Positions 1-8,556 of a stretch of DNA of 64,000 bases are shown here, in pieces. Within the stretch, counting starts at the first letter, position 1, and the number at the start of each line of letters is the position of its first letter. Both the position numbers and the translations under genes were made by a program. The notes beneath the pieces are model-generated. The model ran no database searches. It was not told the DNA's origin and was given only the letters and a program-made list of their open reading frames with translations. Where the stretch lies: contig NZ_JAKSYC010000270.1 of the NCBI RefSeq assembly GCF_022829585.1, forward strand, positions 20,182 through 84,181, given 5' to 3'. Origin of the DNA: Methylobacterium sp. J-026. GTDB taxonomy: Bacteria; Pseudomonadota; Alphaproteobacteria; Rhizobiales; Beijerinckiaceae.

Positions 1-48
1 GTACCGTCGTTCTGACGGGTCAAGGCCGTATTGGCACTATTTTGTAAC

Positions 49-531
49 TCAGCGCCGTACCCCTGGGGCGGCGTTCGTGGCGGCCTGTCGCAGCAGCCTC
101 CGGGTCTGCGCGCCCCGACGCGCGGCCTCCCGTCGACGCTCGCGCCTGGCCTCCGCGTCGGCGTCGCGTTCGAACGGATCGCGATCCGGCGGCTTTCCGT
201 CATCGGGGTAGCGCCGCCATTTGCCGGCCCGGTCGTCCCATCCGAACGGGAGCGCGGCGGCGTCCGCGTGCCAGCGCATCCCCAGCCAGGGCGGCAGGGC
301 GAGCGTGCCCCGGAACTCGACCTGGACGCGGCCCCCGTCGAAGACGACGACGTCGGCGAGGCAGCGCGCCGGACCGTGCCACTCGACATGCACAACGGCG
401 ATGATGGGATCCGGGATTCCCGGCCCGGTGAGCGCCCGCAAGCGCTGGCGCACTGCCTCCTCGTCGTCCGGGGAGGCTCGCTCGTATGGGATCGCCCCGT
501 CGAGCAGGGGCACTAGGGACATCTGCGTCAT
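49..531 (-). CDS. Hypothetical protein, basic C-terminus
   Basis: A 160-residue protein of no family I recognise. The middle has alternating hydrophobic residues (IIAVVHVEW, VVVFDGGRVQVEF) suggesting a small beta-rich domain, with several Trp; the last 50 residues are dominated by Arg, Asp and Ala and are probably helical or disordered. No signal peptide or membrane segment. It lies 9 bases downstream of the next minus-strand gene (541-852), so it probably ends an operon of small accessory genes. The frame is chosen because it is open over the whole length and co-oriented with its neighbours; the opposite-strand frame is less protein-like. Function unknown. Confidence 0.6.
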   Translation of the reverse strand: MTQMSLVPLLDGAIPYERASPDDEEAVRQRLRALTGPGIPDPIIAVVHVEWHGPARCLADVVVFDGGRVQVEFRGTLALPPWLGMRWHADAAALPFGWDDRAGKWRRYPDDGKPPDRDPFERDADAEARRERRREAARRGAQTRRLLRQAATNAAPGVRR

Positions 532-540
532 GACGCGTCC

Positions 541-852
541 TCAGCGGCGGAACTTGAGGACGGTGGCGGGCGCAGCCGCCGCGAAGGGGCCGTCCGAAGC
601 TGGCTGCCAGGCCAGGACGCCGCGCGGACCCACGATCTCGATCATCGCGCCGCTCGCGACGAGCCGCTCCGTGTCGGCGGCAAGGTCGCTGACGAGGCGA
701 TCCAGCTTCTCCGGGGGGACAAACTTCTCGACAGACTGACGGAACCGCTCGATCGCGGTCAGGCCGTCGCCGAGGACGCGCCTGACGAAGTCAGGGTCGA
801 GGTCGTCGACGTGGATCGTGCGCCGGGTGGGCGTCGGGGTCGTATCGGGCAT
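541..852 (-). CDS. Hypothetical small protein
   Basis: A 103-residue protein with an amphipathic central region (about residues 17-75, pattern VRRVLGDGLTAIERF ... LDRLVSDLAADTERLVA) that should form helices, and a C-terminal IEIVGPRGVLAWQP beta-like stretch. No catalytic motif, signal peptide or membrane segment is visible. It is the fourth gene of the minus-strand run that starts at 1731. Small proteins of this type are common in prophage and island cargo, but nothing in the sequence fixes a role. Confidence 0.55.
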   Translation of the reverse strand: MPDTTPTPTRRTIHVDDLDPDFVRRVLGDGLTAIERFRQSVEKFVPPEKLDRLVSDLAADTERLVASGAMIEIVGPRGVLAWQPASDGPFAAAAPATVLKFRR

Positions 853-908
853 TACGCTACTCGCTCGATGATGGCCCGAAGGCCGGGGGTGGACTGGGAA
901 AGGGGGTG

Positions 909-1130
909 TCAGGCGTCGGGATCAGCTGGCGCCGAGGCCAACAGCAGGAGGCCGTAGATCCCGGCCACAGACCCCCACCACACCATCAGGATTTGAAGGG
1001 TGTCGGAGGCCTCGACGTGGGCGAGGGCGAGCCCCATCGGGCCGAGCGTGCCCGCCGCGGTGATGCGATCCACGACGAGCGGGAAGGCGTCGCGGAGGCA
1101 CACGCGCAGGAATCGGACGGCCCGCTTCAT
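909..1130 (-). CDS. Small membrane protein, two predicted TM segments
   Basis: 73 residues starting MKRAVRFLRVC. The reading frame is open further upstream, but this ATG overlaps the stop of the preceding gene in an ATGA arrangement (1127-1130) typical of translational coupling, so it is preferred. Two hydrophobic stretches (about residues 20-36 and 47-66, the second containing LLLLASA) suggest a small two-helix inner-membrane protein. A charged N-terminus (KR, R, R) is consistent with cytoplasmic orientation. In phages, small two-helix proteins of this size can be holin-like, but nothing else here proves a lysis cassette. Function unknown. Confidence 0.5.
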   Translation of the reverse strand: MKRAVRFLRVCLRDAFPLVVDRITAAGTLGPMGLALAHVEASDTLQILMVWWGSVAGIYGLLLLASAPADPDA

Positions 1131-1360
1131 GGCCGGTCCTCCACGGATGCCGGGACGTAGGCCGGCGGCAGTTCTCGCAGCCCCAGGAGCGACAGGACGC
1201 GATCGCCGGGCGCGCGCTTGCCGGCGATGAGCTTCGCGACGTGGCTCTGGTTCAGCCCGTGCCGGGCCGCCCATGCCCGCTGACCACCGGCCGCCAGTAC
1301 CGCCGCCTGCAGGCATGTCCGGACGTCGTCGCCGGAGAGGGGGACGGGACGCCGGCTCAC
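1127..1360 (-). CDS. Small HTH (Cro/CI-like) DNA-binding protein
   Basis: 77 residues. The segment AWAARHGLNQSHVAKLIAGKR (about residues 29-49) has the helix-turn-helix spacing of short lambda-repressor-like or YdaS-type regulators: a helix, the turn around HGLNQ, and a recognition helix SHVAKLIAG. It starts with GTG, and its start overlaps the stop of the upstream gene (GTGA, 1357-1360), so the two are translationally coupled. Likely a small transcription regulator of the island genes; the target is unknown, though the divergent region 1732-1818 is the obvious candidate. Confidence 0.6.
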   Translation of the reverse strand: MSRRPVPLSGDDVRTCLQAAVLAAGGQRAWAARHGLNQSHVAKLIAGKRAPGDRVLSLLGLRELPPAYVPASVEDRP

Positions 1361-1731
1361 GACCGGTCCTCCCGCAGCGCGAGGCGCCCGCGCCGGTCCG
1401 TGGGCAGGCCGTAGCGCTTGGCGCCCCGGGCGATCGCCTGAGCCTGACAGGCGAACAGCTTGGCGATGGCCTTGAGCGTCAGATCCGGCTGCCGCAGCGC
1501 AAGGCGCAGCAGCGCCTCGCTCGGCATCTCGCCCTGCGGCTGCGTCGTGCCGCGAAGGCCGAGCTTCGTCGCGCGGTACCGGACGCGATTCTCATGGACG
1601 CCGTGTAGCCGCCCGATCGAGGCGTAGCCCTCACCCTGGTCGAGGAGCCTCCGAAGCTCCGCCTTCGGCGCCCTGTAGATCTCTACTGCCATGTCCGCCA
1701 CCTGTCCGCGTGAGTCCACTATCGGCTTCAC
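1357..1731 (-). CDS. HTH-domain hypothetical protein
   Basis: 124 residues with two HTH-like segments: residues about 25-57 (AELRRLLDQGEGYASIGRL followed by HENRVRYRATKLGL) and residues about 75-107 (LRLALRQPDLTLKAIAKLFAC). This repeated 'count, step, turn' pattern resembles winged or homeodomain-like modules in small mobile-element regulators. It is the first gene of the minus-strand run, divergent from the gene at 1819, so it is well placed to control both. The ORF begins at an ATG, but an internal ATG at about residue 14 (MAVEIYRAPK) is also possible. No known family recognised with certainty. Confidence 0.55.
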   Translation of the reverse strand: MKPIVDSRGQVADMAVEIYRAPKAELRRLLDQGEGYASIGRLHGVHENRVRYRATKLGLRGTTQPQGEMPSEALLRLALRQPDLTLKAIAKLFACQAQAIARGAKRYGLPTDRRGRLALREDRS

Positions 1732-1818
1732 TGAGTCGCTAAACTGCGGTACTAAAAGCTCGCAGGCAAGGGGTAAAAGCGGTGAACGCGATTAACGATG
1801 AATCGGGAGTGAGTCCAA
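1732..1818. promoter_or_regulatory. Divergent intergenic region between two small island operons
   Basis: The 87 bases between the divergent genes at 1731(-) and 1819(+) are more AT-rich than the flanks and must hold both promoters. Two related blocks, CTAAAAGC (about 1753-1760) and GTAAAAGCGG (about 1771-1780), sit about 19 bases apart and could be operator half-sites for the adjacent HTH proteins. GGGAGTGAG upstream of 1819 is a plausible ribosome binding site. No consensus -35/-10 pair was identified with confidence. Confidence 0.35.
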
Positions 1819-2358
1819 ATGGGACCTACTGATGAGACGGTGACCGTGGTGGTACGCGTCGGCGACCACGTGAGGCCGTTGGTCGTTTGGGCAGGCGACC
1901 GGACGCAGACGGCCGACAAGCTCGTCGCCGGCTTCGAGCGATTCGAGCGGCGGCAGCATTTCCTCGACGAGGAGCGGACGCGCTTTAAGGCCGAGATCGA
2001 CGTCCCGATCGGCCGAGTCGTCATGACGGGTACGTGCCGCTGGCCGCTCGACAAGGAGATCTTCTTCTCGACGCCAGACGGCCTCGTCCCGATGTCCTAT
2101 GCCGACGCGATGGACCACCTCGATCCCAACCCGGTTCGCATCGCAGACCGGGCCGCCCAGCGCGTCTTGGACGCCCACGCCGACGAGGCCGGCCTGCCTC
2201 GCACGCTCACCCGATTCGTCGGCCCGCACACGCTCGTCGCGGGGGTCCAGGCGGTCGGGAATTCCCTTGCGTATGCAGAGAGATGCACGGCGCGGCAGGC
2301 CTGGTGGCGGCGGGCGACGCTGGCGGAGGCGAGGGCCTGGGACGCAGGGCGCACGTAA
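1819..2358 (+). CDS. Hypothetical protein
   Basis: 179 residues, starting at an ATG preceded by a GGGAG ribosome binding site. The N-terminus (TVTVVVRVGDHVRPLVVWAG) looks like a beta-hairpin; the middle contains FERFERRQHFLDEERTRF, probably helical. Tryptophan- and Arg-rich C-terminus. No signal peptide and no membrane segment. I do not recognise the family. It is the first gene of the plus-strand island segment that ends at the hairpin terminator at 3204-3234. Confidence 0.55.
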   Translation: MGPTDETVTVVVRVGDHVRPLVVWAGDRTQTADKLVAGFERFERRQHFLDEERTRFKAEIDVPIGRVVMTGTCRWPLDKEIFFSTPDGLVPMSYADAMDHLDPNPVRIADRAAQRVLDAHADEAGLPRTLTRFVGPHTLVAGVQAVGNSLAYAERCTARQAWWRRATLAEARAWDAGRT

Positions 2359-2452
2359 CGCACTTTGTGCCTTGCGTGGGGCCTTGGCAGTCTGCGCTCA
2401 GAGGGGACGGCGATCGGTCGAGCCCCCGAACAGCAGCAGCACAGGTGTTACC

Positions 2453-3178
2453 ATGGTTCGTCGTTTCCTCGCCGCCCTTTTCGCCGCCCTGGCCCGCGCC
2501 AACTCAGCGCTCCGCGGTGCCTACGGATTCCTGCACGACGCGGTCGAGGAGGCTGTCGCGCCGGTCGCGGACGCACTGCCGTGGCTGCGGGACCGCGCCG
2601 CGGATGCGGGTCAGGCCGGGGTGTCCCTCGCCGCCGGGATCCTGGCTCTGCCTGGGGCCGTCCTCAGCGGCATCCTGCCCAGAGCCACTCCGGGCCCGCA
2701 GGCCGTCGCGGACGATGCCGTCGCCCGTGACGAGTGCGGCCTGGGAAATGGCGGCGTGCACACCGCCGACCAGATCTTTGCCACCCATCACCGGGCCGCG
2801 GCCGCGGCCCTGCGCGACGGCGGAGAGGCTGCCCTCAAGCCGTTCCTTCCCTACGTGCCGGAGGGCGTCGTCACTTGGCTACGCAGTCTCGATCGTCGGG
2901 ACCTCGACGTCGCCTGCCAGATCCCGCCGGCCGCGCTCGTGCGCCACGCCAATGCCAATCGCCTGTCCGAGTGCACACCGATGCTGCCGCCCCCGCTCCA
3001 CCTGCAGCCTAAGGTGCCGGCGTTCGACGTCGAGGCAGTCGTCCGGGAGGCGAAGAAGAAGCTCGCCGGCCAGGCCCGCGAGATCGAGGCGATGTCCAGG
3101 CGGAACATCCGCCCCCTCGCCGAGCCGACATGGGACAACGAGCCGTCCTACACGGCGCCCCGGCCCGCGATGCACTGA
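2453..3178 (+). CDS. Hypothetical protein, membrane-proximal helices
   Basis: 241 residues. The frame is open upstream to 2099, but the upstream part is low-complexity Arg/Pro/Ser shadow sequence overlapping the previous gene, so the ATG at 2453 (MVRRFLAALFAALARANS) is preferred. The N-terminus is hydrophobic/basic, like a signal or membrane-anchor peptide, and residues about 55-80 (AGVSLAAGILALPGAVLSGI) form a second hydrophobic stretch. The C-terminal half is soluble, with a Lys/Glu helix EAVVREAKKKLAGQAREIE near residues 195-213. No known family. It ends 25 bases before a strong terminator. Confidence 0.55.
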   Translation: MVRRFLAALFAALARANSALRGAYGFLHDAVEEAVAPVADALPWLRDRAADAGQAGVSLAAGILALPGAVLSGILPRATPGPQAVADDAVARDECGLGNGGVHTADQIFATHHRAAAAALRDGGEAALKPFLPYVPEGVVTWLRSLDRRDLDVACQIPPAALVRHANANRLSECTPMLPPPLHLQPKVPAFDVEAVVREAKKKLAGQAREIEAMSRRNIRPLAEPTWDNEPSYTAPRPAMH

Positions 3179-3203
3179 TAGGGGATAGCCCTGGAACGAC
3201 GAA

Positions 3204-3234
3204 GGGCCCGCCGGGATGACCGGCGGGCCCTTTT
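3204..3234 (+). terminator. Intrinsic terminator, 11-bp perfect stem
   Basis: GGGCCCGCCGG, a five-base GATGA loop and CCGGCGGGCCC form a perfect 11-bp GC-rich stem followed by TTTT. It lies between the convergent genes ending at 3178 (+) and 3258 (-), so it ends the plus-strand operon. On the other strand the U-tract is poor, so bidirectional function is possible but less certain. Confidence 0.85.
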
Positions 3235-3257
3235 CGTTACGCGGTGCCCTGATTGCG

Positions 3258-3566
3258 TCAGACGCCGATGGCCTCACGCAGGCCCGCGGTCAGGCGCTTC
3301 TCGTCGCGCAGGGCCTGACGCAGGAGCCTGAGCTCGGCCAGCGCGTCCCCGAGCTGGCCCTCGGCCGAGGCGGCCCGGCGCTCGGCGGCGCGCTGGGCCC
3401 CGCGGGCCTCCTGCAGGCGGATGGCGAGCTCCTGGACGCTGTCGACGGCGCGCTCGCGGCGGACGCGGATCCCGTCGAGGGTGCCCTGGATGGCGGAATG
3501 CATGAGGAGGCCGCCCCGCGCGAGGTTCCCGCCCACTTCGAACCCAACCTCGCTCGCGATGCCCAT
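3258..3566 (-). CDS. Hypothetical coiled-coil protein
   Basis: 102 residues. After a Gly-rich N-terminus (MGIASEVGFEVGGNLARGG), residues about 30-95 form one long heptad-like helix rich in Ala, Glu, Arg, Leu and Gln (for example ERAVDSVQELAIRLQEAR), a typical short coiled coil. No membrane segment or catalytic motif. It is convergent with the gene ending at 3178 and lies downstream (on its own strand) of the GTGCGCC repeat array at 3661-3710, which may be its regulatory region. Role unknown; phage-type coiled-coil scaffold or tape-associated proteins can look like this, but that is only analogy. Confidence 0.5.
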   Translation of the reverse strand: MGIASEVGFEVGGNLARGGLLMHSAIQGTLDGIRVRRERAVDSVQELAIRLQEARGAQRAAERRAASAEGQLGDALAELRLLRQALRDEKRLTAGLREAIGV

Positions 3567-4498
3567 GTCCGCTCTCCCTCGATCCGTGAGCCCAGGAGAA
3601 TCGATGGGGAGTCCCCGGTCAACGGGCGATCGGCCCCGAGGGTTAAGGCATCCCTGGCCTGTGCGCCCTTGTGCGCCCGACGTGCGCCTGTGTGCGCCCG
3701 ACGTGCGCCCGAAAAAGGCTACCGAGAATTATGTATTCAGATTTCGGAAGTGATTCACACGACTCGGGAAATCGGCATTTTCCGGGAGAGCCGATTTTCA
3801 AGAAGCGCGTTACCAGGTCCCCGAGTGTCCACGGGAGTGTGTCGTCCTCAGTAGATGGGATGCTCCGGGTCTGCTGTGGAGAAATGCGTTGCATCACGGC
3901 GATCCCGCGCCGTTACGTTCTTTCAGTACGGCGCTACAGTGAACGGAAGTAACGGGGGGAGAGTTCACTATTGGCGAGGCAGCTCACCCTGGGAACGCGA
4001 AGGCGTGGACGCGCTCAGGTCCGATGCGCGATCCGGGGAGCTAGTGGCTGACCGCCGGCGTATCCTCGGCCTGGAGGCCTTTAAGCGGTGCATCGATGGT
4101 GCACGCCAATCCCGTCGCCGGGCAGGCCGGTCTCAAACTGCGGCTTATGCGAATGCCAAGCGCGTTGTGTCGGGATGCTACGAACCATCCTCGGGCTTCT
4201 GCATCGCATGTGCGAGTACCACGGGCTCGCCAGACGCCCGCATGTTGCCGCTCAGGCTCCGCATCAGGGTCAGCACCGACCTCGACCGGAGGCCGCGTTT
4301 CAAATCCCCATGGGTGTTTACTTCTCGTGCGGCAACCTCAAAGAAATAGCTTGGCCGTATGAATTTCGTATGCAACCATAAGGCGATTGAAGGATAAATC
4401 GCTTGTAGGTGCGATGGTTTGGCCTCGTTTACGCCAGCTGACGCTTTGCTCACTGCATGCGATGATTGGCGCAGGCGGGTGGTCGGGCGATTCGTCAG
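3567..4498. other. Long intergenic region before the Druantia-like operon
   Basis: 932 bases with no gene I can support. Reading frames exist, but their translations are rich in Arg/Ser/Pro with no family resemblance. Base composition drops toward AT near 3720-3800 and 4310-4400, unlike the flanks. Visible structure: the phased GTGCGCC array (3661-3710) and a 7-bp inverted repeat AGTGAAC...GTTCACT (3938-3944 and 3963-3969) that could be an operator. The promoter of the defence operon should lie in the last part, but I see no consensus -35/-10 pair. Confidence 0.6.
3661..3710. repeat. Five-copy GTGCGCC array with helical phasing
   Basis: GTGCGCC followed by C or T occurs five times, beginning at 3661, 3671, 3682, 3692 and 3703. 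The spacings are 10, 11, 10 and 11 bases, that is one turn of B-DNA per copy, so all copies face the same side of the helix. The larger unit is a 21-base near-duplicate. The array lies about 95 bases upstream of the minus-strand gene that starts at 3566. This phasing is typical of operators or iterons that load several copies of one protein; the binding protein is unknown. Confidence 0.7.
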
Positions 4499-5707
4499 AT
4501 GCAGTCGAATTCGGTAATACATGTCGACCCCATAGAAGATCATCTGAAGCGTAAGCTGCGGCAGCACTTCCGGGATCTTGGATTTTCGAAAGCTGACGAC
4601 GGATCACTCGTCCTTCCTGGAATTGAAAAGGAACATGTGCGCCGGCTTCACGCGGCGCAAAGGAACGACCGTGTTTCCGGCAACCTTCGCTTCATTACAG
4701 AGCGCGGCGAGAAACTGCTTCCGCATTTCGCGGACGGTCGGAATATAGATCCGGCAAAGATCAAGCTTCGGCTTATTAGAGTGCCGCAACGCGGCGTCCA
4801 TGCCGAAATTTTCCGCCTAGCTTCCCTAACCTGGTCCGTGCCGGTTTCGCTCGGGTTCGGCCGCAGAATGAGATATCTCGTATGGGACGACCACCACGAC
4901 AAGCTCGTTGGGATCTTCGCGCTTGGTGACCCTGTCTTCAATCTAAGCGTGCGCGACAGGCTTATCGGTTGGACGGCAACCGACCGGAAGGATCGGCTCG
5001 TCAGCATCCTCGATGCCTACGTCCTCGGTGCGGTCCCACCCTACAACATGCTGCTGGGCGGCAAGGCCGTCGCATGCGCCATTCGGTCGACGGATGTATT
5101 CCAGGATTTCGCGAAGACCTACGGCGGCAGTACCGGGATCATTTCTGGCAAGTCGAAGATCGCCAAGCTGCTGGCGGTGACGACCAGCTCTTCGATGGGC
5201 CGATCGTCAATCTACAACCGCCTCAAGCTCAGCGATGAAACGTATTTCAGGAGCATCGGCTACACGACGGGGTGGGGCCACTTCCATATCAACGACTACC
5301 TGTTCACGGAGATGCGCAAGTTCCTGCGTCTCCGTGGACATCGATACGCCGACGAGCATGGCTACGGCCAAGGCCCCAACTGGCGCCTCCGTACCATCAG
5401 GGCGGCCATCGGCGAGTTGGGGCTGAACGAAGCCGTGTTGAAACACGGCATCCGACGGGAAGTCTTTTATGCACCTTTCGGCGCCAACGCCGCCGAGATC
5501 ATGCGGACCGGGCAAGGCACTCTCGACACCTCGAACCTACTCACGGTGGCGCAGATCGGCGACCTCGCCCGTGAGCGCTGGATGGTGCCTAGGGCGGAAA
5601 GGCGGGACGAGTTCCGCGCGTGGGAGCGACAGGGCATCCTCGACCTGGTCCACGGTTCGGGCCGTGTCACCGCATCCGACGTAACCGACATCGCGGCAGC
5701 GGGGTGA
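4499..5707 (+). CDS. druA: Druantia anti-phage system protein DruA (DUF4338)
   Basis: 402 residues from the ATG at 4499; an upstream in-frame TTG at 4466 would add 11 residues. The sequence carries the hallmarks I associate with DUF4338/DruA: GNLRFITERG near residues 61-70, then RMRYLVWDDHHDKLVGIFAL and GDPVF (about 123-147), a DRLIGWT segment, and SILDAYVLGAVPPYNMLLGG (about 169-188). DruA is a hallmark gene of Druantia type I defence systems; its biochemical role is not established. It is the first gene of a tight operon: 11 bases separate its stop from the next start. Base composition is visibly lower in GC than the tartrate and cobalamin regions downstream, fitting acquisition by transfer. 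Confidence 0.85.
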   Translation: MQSNSVIHVDPIEDHLKRKLRQHFRDLGFSKADDGSLVLPGIEKEHVRRLHAAQRNDRVSGNLRFITERGEKLLPHFADGRNIDPAKIKLRLIRVPQRGVHAEIFRLASLTWSVPVSLGFGRRMRYLVWDDHHDKLVGIFALGDPVFNLSVRDRLIGWTATDRKDRLVSILDAYVLGAVPPYNMLLGGKAVACAIRSTDVFQDFAKTYGGSTGIISGKSKIAKLLAVTTSSSMGRSSIYNRLKLSDETYFRSIGYTTGWGHFHINDYLFTEMRKFLRLRGHRYADEHGYGQGPNWRLRTIRAAIGELGLNEAVLKHGIRREVFYAPFGANAAEIMRTGQGTLDTSNLLTVAQIGDLARERWMVPRAERRDEFRAWERQGILDLVHGSGRVTASDVTDIAAAG

Positions 5708-5718
5708 AGGAGACCTCG

Positions 5719-8556
5719 ATGCTGGCAGACATCAACCGTCGGCTCGACAAGCAATTCGCTGCCCTGCGCACCCAGCGCGCCGCAAGTGGACTGCCGGTCT
5801 TCGCATTGGAGCACGGCTTGAGCGAGCCGGAGATCCATTCCCTAAAGCTCTCCCTGTCCGGTGAGTTGAAGAGGAAGGGCAAGCTCGACCACACCCATTG
5901 GCTCTGCTGGATCGCCGCAGCCGCAGAGGTTGGCTACTCCTTCGACGGCGTCGAGTTCTGGACCTCCTTCGAAGGGGCGGTTCCCGGCTGGTCGACGATG
6001 GGCAGCCGCACGACGATCCGCGACTGGTACAAGCGCTTCGGCGAGCGGTTCAGTGGGATCCGCCCTGAAGGACCTTGGGCGAAACACTTTTCCATCATCG
6101 CCTGGCCGATCACACACTCTATCCTGCCGAAGGATCTCCAGTCCCAGTTCGCGCGACTCCTCTACGAATGCAGGTATCGACTCGCCAGCATCCAGGACCA
6201 GGGCGCTGACAAGATCGGCGAACTCCTACGCAAGGCTGGCCCCGATACGAATACCCGGTTCGGGAATTTCCTTGAACAGGTCAACCTGACCGGCATGCTG
6301 TTCATCGCGCTGCGCGACGAGGGCATCGGTGAAAGAGTTTTGCCCATCGAGAAGGCGACCCTCTCTCGTATCATCGGCGACCTTGAGCAGCGACAGGTCG
6401 CCAAGGAGTGGCTGCGTGAGGCCCGACGGGTGATCCGAGATGCCTGCCTCAAGCAGTCCCGTCATCTCGCGCCGGCGCCCGCCAAACCCAAACAGGGGCA
6501 GGAAAAATCCGTCGAGGCGGTGCCCATCGAGAGGCACGCTCTGCTGACCGCACGTCGTGCCGGCAATGGGGCATGGGCCCTGAGGCTGCAACTTCCCGAC
6601 TTCAGGCCAGCCCTCAAGGCAGCGAAGATCGGCAATCCCGAGCTCGACAAGACGAGGATTCGGTTCTTCGACGAGAAGGGCACGTGGCGCCCCGGACGTT
6701 CGCTCATCAACCTTTCAAAGTCCGAACCCGCGATCACCCGCCTTCCGCCCACGGAACGGATCATCGACTTCGAGACCAAGACACCGACCGTTGAGCAGGC
6801 TCTCCACCGCGCCATCTCGATCCCTGGACCATCGCCGTGGCTTTTGAGGGTGCAGGCAGATGGTGTTGCCCGGCAGGTCATGGGACATCACGTTCGCGTC
6901 GGGCAGACATACGTGCTGGCGTCCACGCAACCCCTGGCCCGCACGGCCGTCGAGGAGCTCAAGCTCTGCGTCATCCGTGAGGCCGAAGGATCCAACCTCT
7001 ACGAACTGAACGTACCCGACGCGCTCAGCGGCATCCGCTTGGCTGCGTTGGAGAAGGTCGGCCTCGGTTACAGCCTCGGAGCTCGCATCGACCCTGTTGG
7101 CATCGTGCCGAGCCTCGATCCCTCCACGGGCCAGTCGATCTGGTCGCCTGACGACGAAATCGTTCTCAGGCTATCGGCCGACTACGCGGTACGCGAATAT
7201 CAGGTGGCCGTCGGCTCCTCGCCGGCCGTCAGAATACCCGGTGACGGGCGACCCGAGATCCTATGCACATGCGGACGCCTTCCACTCGGCCCGAGGACGG
7301 TCACGGTTTCCGCCGTGCCGATGGACAAAGGCTTGGCGGAGCGGGTTCAGACCGAGATACTTCGAACGCTCGTGCGGGCACCTCGTCCATGGTCGAAGGC
7401 ACCTTCCGAGCGCTGCGGGCTGAAAGTCTCCGTTGACCCGCCCGAGGCTAGGCTCGGCGAACTCCTGGCCGGGCAGGCGCGGATCACCCTTATCGGGCCG
7501 CCGCGTAGGAAGGTTTCGGTCAAGGCGGAGTTCTTCGACGTCAACGCTCACGTTCAGGCAACCGAGCGTCTCGGAGAGCGGGAACTACCGGCCGATACGG
7601 GCTGGTTCAGGCGCGCCGTCGAGCCGCTCAATAAGGAGAAGTGCTGGGACCTTATACAGTCTTCGCCCAAGGTCGACATCGTCTTCGATGCCGGCGAACT
7701 CGGCTCCGCCCGCGTATCTTTCCGCAATAAGGTCGAGCCGCTCCGCTGGAAGGTTTCGCGCGAGCGCGGGGGTATCACGGTCCGCCTGATCGATGAGGCA
7801 GACCGGCCCGAAGAGCTTTCGGTCGAGCGTTACGACCTGACCGCGCCCGACGTGAAAGTCGCGATGTCCTCCGACGCGTGCATGGCCGGCATTCCGCTCG
7901 CGGCGGCGGGATCACTGTTCGTCGCCTTGCTCGATGGCAAGCGCTACCGCACGGTCATCGCCCTCTCCCCATCGGGGAAGTCGACGTCCCTCGGTGACTT
8001 GGCCTTAGACCCGCTCCTTGATTTCGTAGGTCAGGATCCTCGCCGGATCCCACGGCTGGTCAACCTGCAGCGCCTATGGAACGGCGCGAACTGTATGGGC
8101 CCCCTCGCAACAATCCGAAGGTGGCGAACCATTCAGGCCTTGGACGCCAGGTTGGTCGAAATTCTCTGCGGTTCCCACTGGCTGCGGGCCACCCGCGAGT
8201 TCACCGAACGGCGGGTGACGAGCGACCGGGCCCTGCAGCAAATGGTAGGAATTCCCTCGTTCGCCAGAGCCCTAGCCGAGGCGTTCGCGGGCAGGCCCGA
8301 TGCCATAAGGGGGGGGCTACCGCACTTCCAGCAGGCTGCCATTCGGTATCAGGTCTGCTCTGATGCGGATGCCATCAAGACAGCGTGGCAGATAGCCATG
8401 GAGCCTGCGGCTTTGTCCTTCGCGGATCCCCGCAGGGGACGCGATCTCTTCGCGGGCATCGCCGCCAACAAGGGTCTCGCCAGGGGTGCATTCCTCGTGC
8501 GTGCGGTGACCGCCTTCGGTGCGGATCCGGTGTCACCGAAGGACGTGGCCGCATGA
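5719..8556 (+). CDS. Druantia operon second gene, DruB-position protein
   Basis: 945 residues, starting at an ATG with an AAGGAG ribosome binding site 7 bases upstream; the longer open frame overlaps druA and is not used. The N-terminal 230 residues contain HWLCWIAAAAEVGYSFDGVE, a Trp-rich GAVPGW segment and a WAKHFSIIAWPITHSILPKD motif. From memory this resembles proteins named STY4851/ECs_5259 family in enterobacterial islands (unverified). The remaining two thirds look like successive beta-sandwich modules without nuclease or ATPase motifs. No membrane helices. Position between druA and druE, with an ATGA overlap to the next gene, makes it an integral component, called DruB-like by position only. 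Confidence 0.6.
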   Translation: MLADINRRLDKQFAALRTQRAASGLPVFALEHGLSEPEIHSLKLSLSGELKRKGKLDHTHWLCWIAAAAEVGYSFDGVEFWTSFEGAVPGWSTMGSRTTIRDWYKRFGERFSGIRPEGPWAKHFSIIAWPITHSILPKDLQSQFARLLYECRYRLASIQDQGADKIGELLRKAGPDTNTRFGNFLEQVNLTGMLFIALRDEGIGERVLPIEKATLSRIIGDLEQRQVAKEWLREARRVIRDACLKQSRHLAPAPAKPKQGQEKSVEAVPIERHALLTARRAGNGAWALRLQLPDFRPALKAAKIGNPELDKTRIRFFDEKGTWRPGRSLINLSKSEPAITRLPPTERIIDFETKTPTVEQALHRAISIPGPSPWLLRVQADGVARQVMGHHVRVGQTYVLASTQPLARTAVEELKLCVIREAEGSNLYELNVPDALSGIRLAALEKVGLGYSLGARIDPVGIVPSLDPSTGQSIWSPDDEIVLRLSADYAVREYQVAVGSSPAVRIPGDGRPEILCTCGRLPLGPRTVTVSAVPMDKGLAERVQTEILRTLVRAPRPWSKAPSERCGLKVSVDPPEARLGELLAGQARITLIGPPRRKVSVKAEFFDVNAHVQATERLGERELPADTGWFRRAVEPLNKEKCWDLIQSSPKVDIVFDAGELGSARVSFRNKVEPLRWKVSRERGGITVRLIDEADRPEELSVERYDLTAPDVKVAMSSDACMAGIPLAAAGSLFVALLDGKRYRTVIALSPSGKSTSLGDLALDPLLDFVGQDPRRIPRLVNLQRLWNGANCMGPLATIRRWRTIQALDARLVEILCGSHWLRATREFTERRVTSDRALQQMVGIPSFARALAEAFAGRPDAIRGGLPHFQQAAIRYQVCSDADAIKTAWQIAMEPAALSFADPRRGRDLFAGIAANKGLARGAFLVRAVTAFGADPVSPKDVAA

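Noticed and set aside
3938..3969. AGTGAAC...GTTCACT as an IS terminal repeat pair
   Set aside because: Only 18 bases separate the arms and no transposase is nearby, so an operator-like dyad is the most it could be.
3855..4349. Possible gene before the Druantia-like operon
   Set aside because: No ribosome binding site or family-like sequence; frames in this region are of similar length on both strands.
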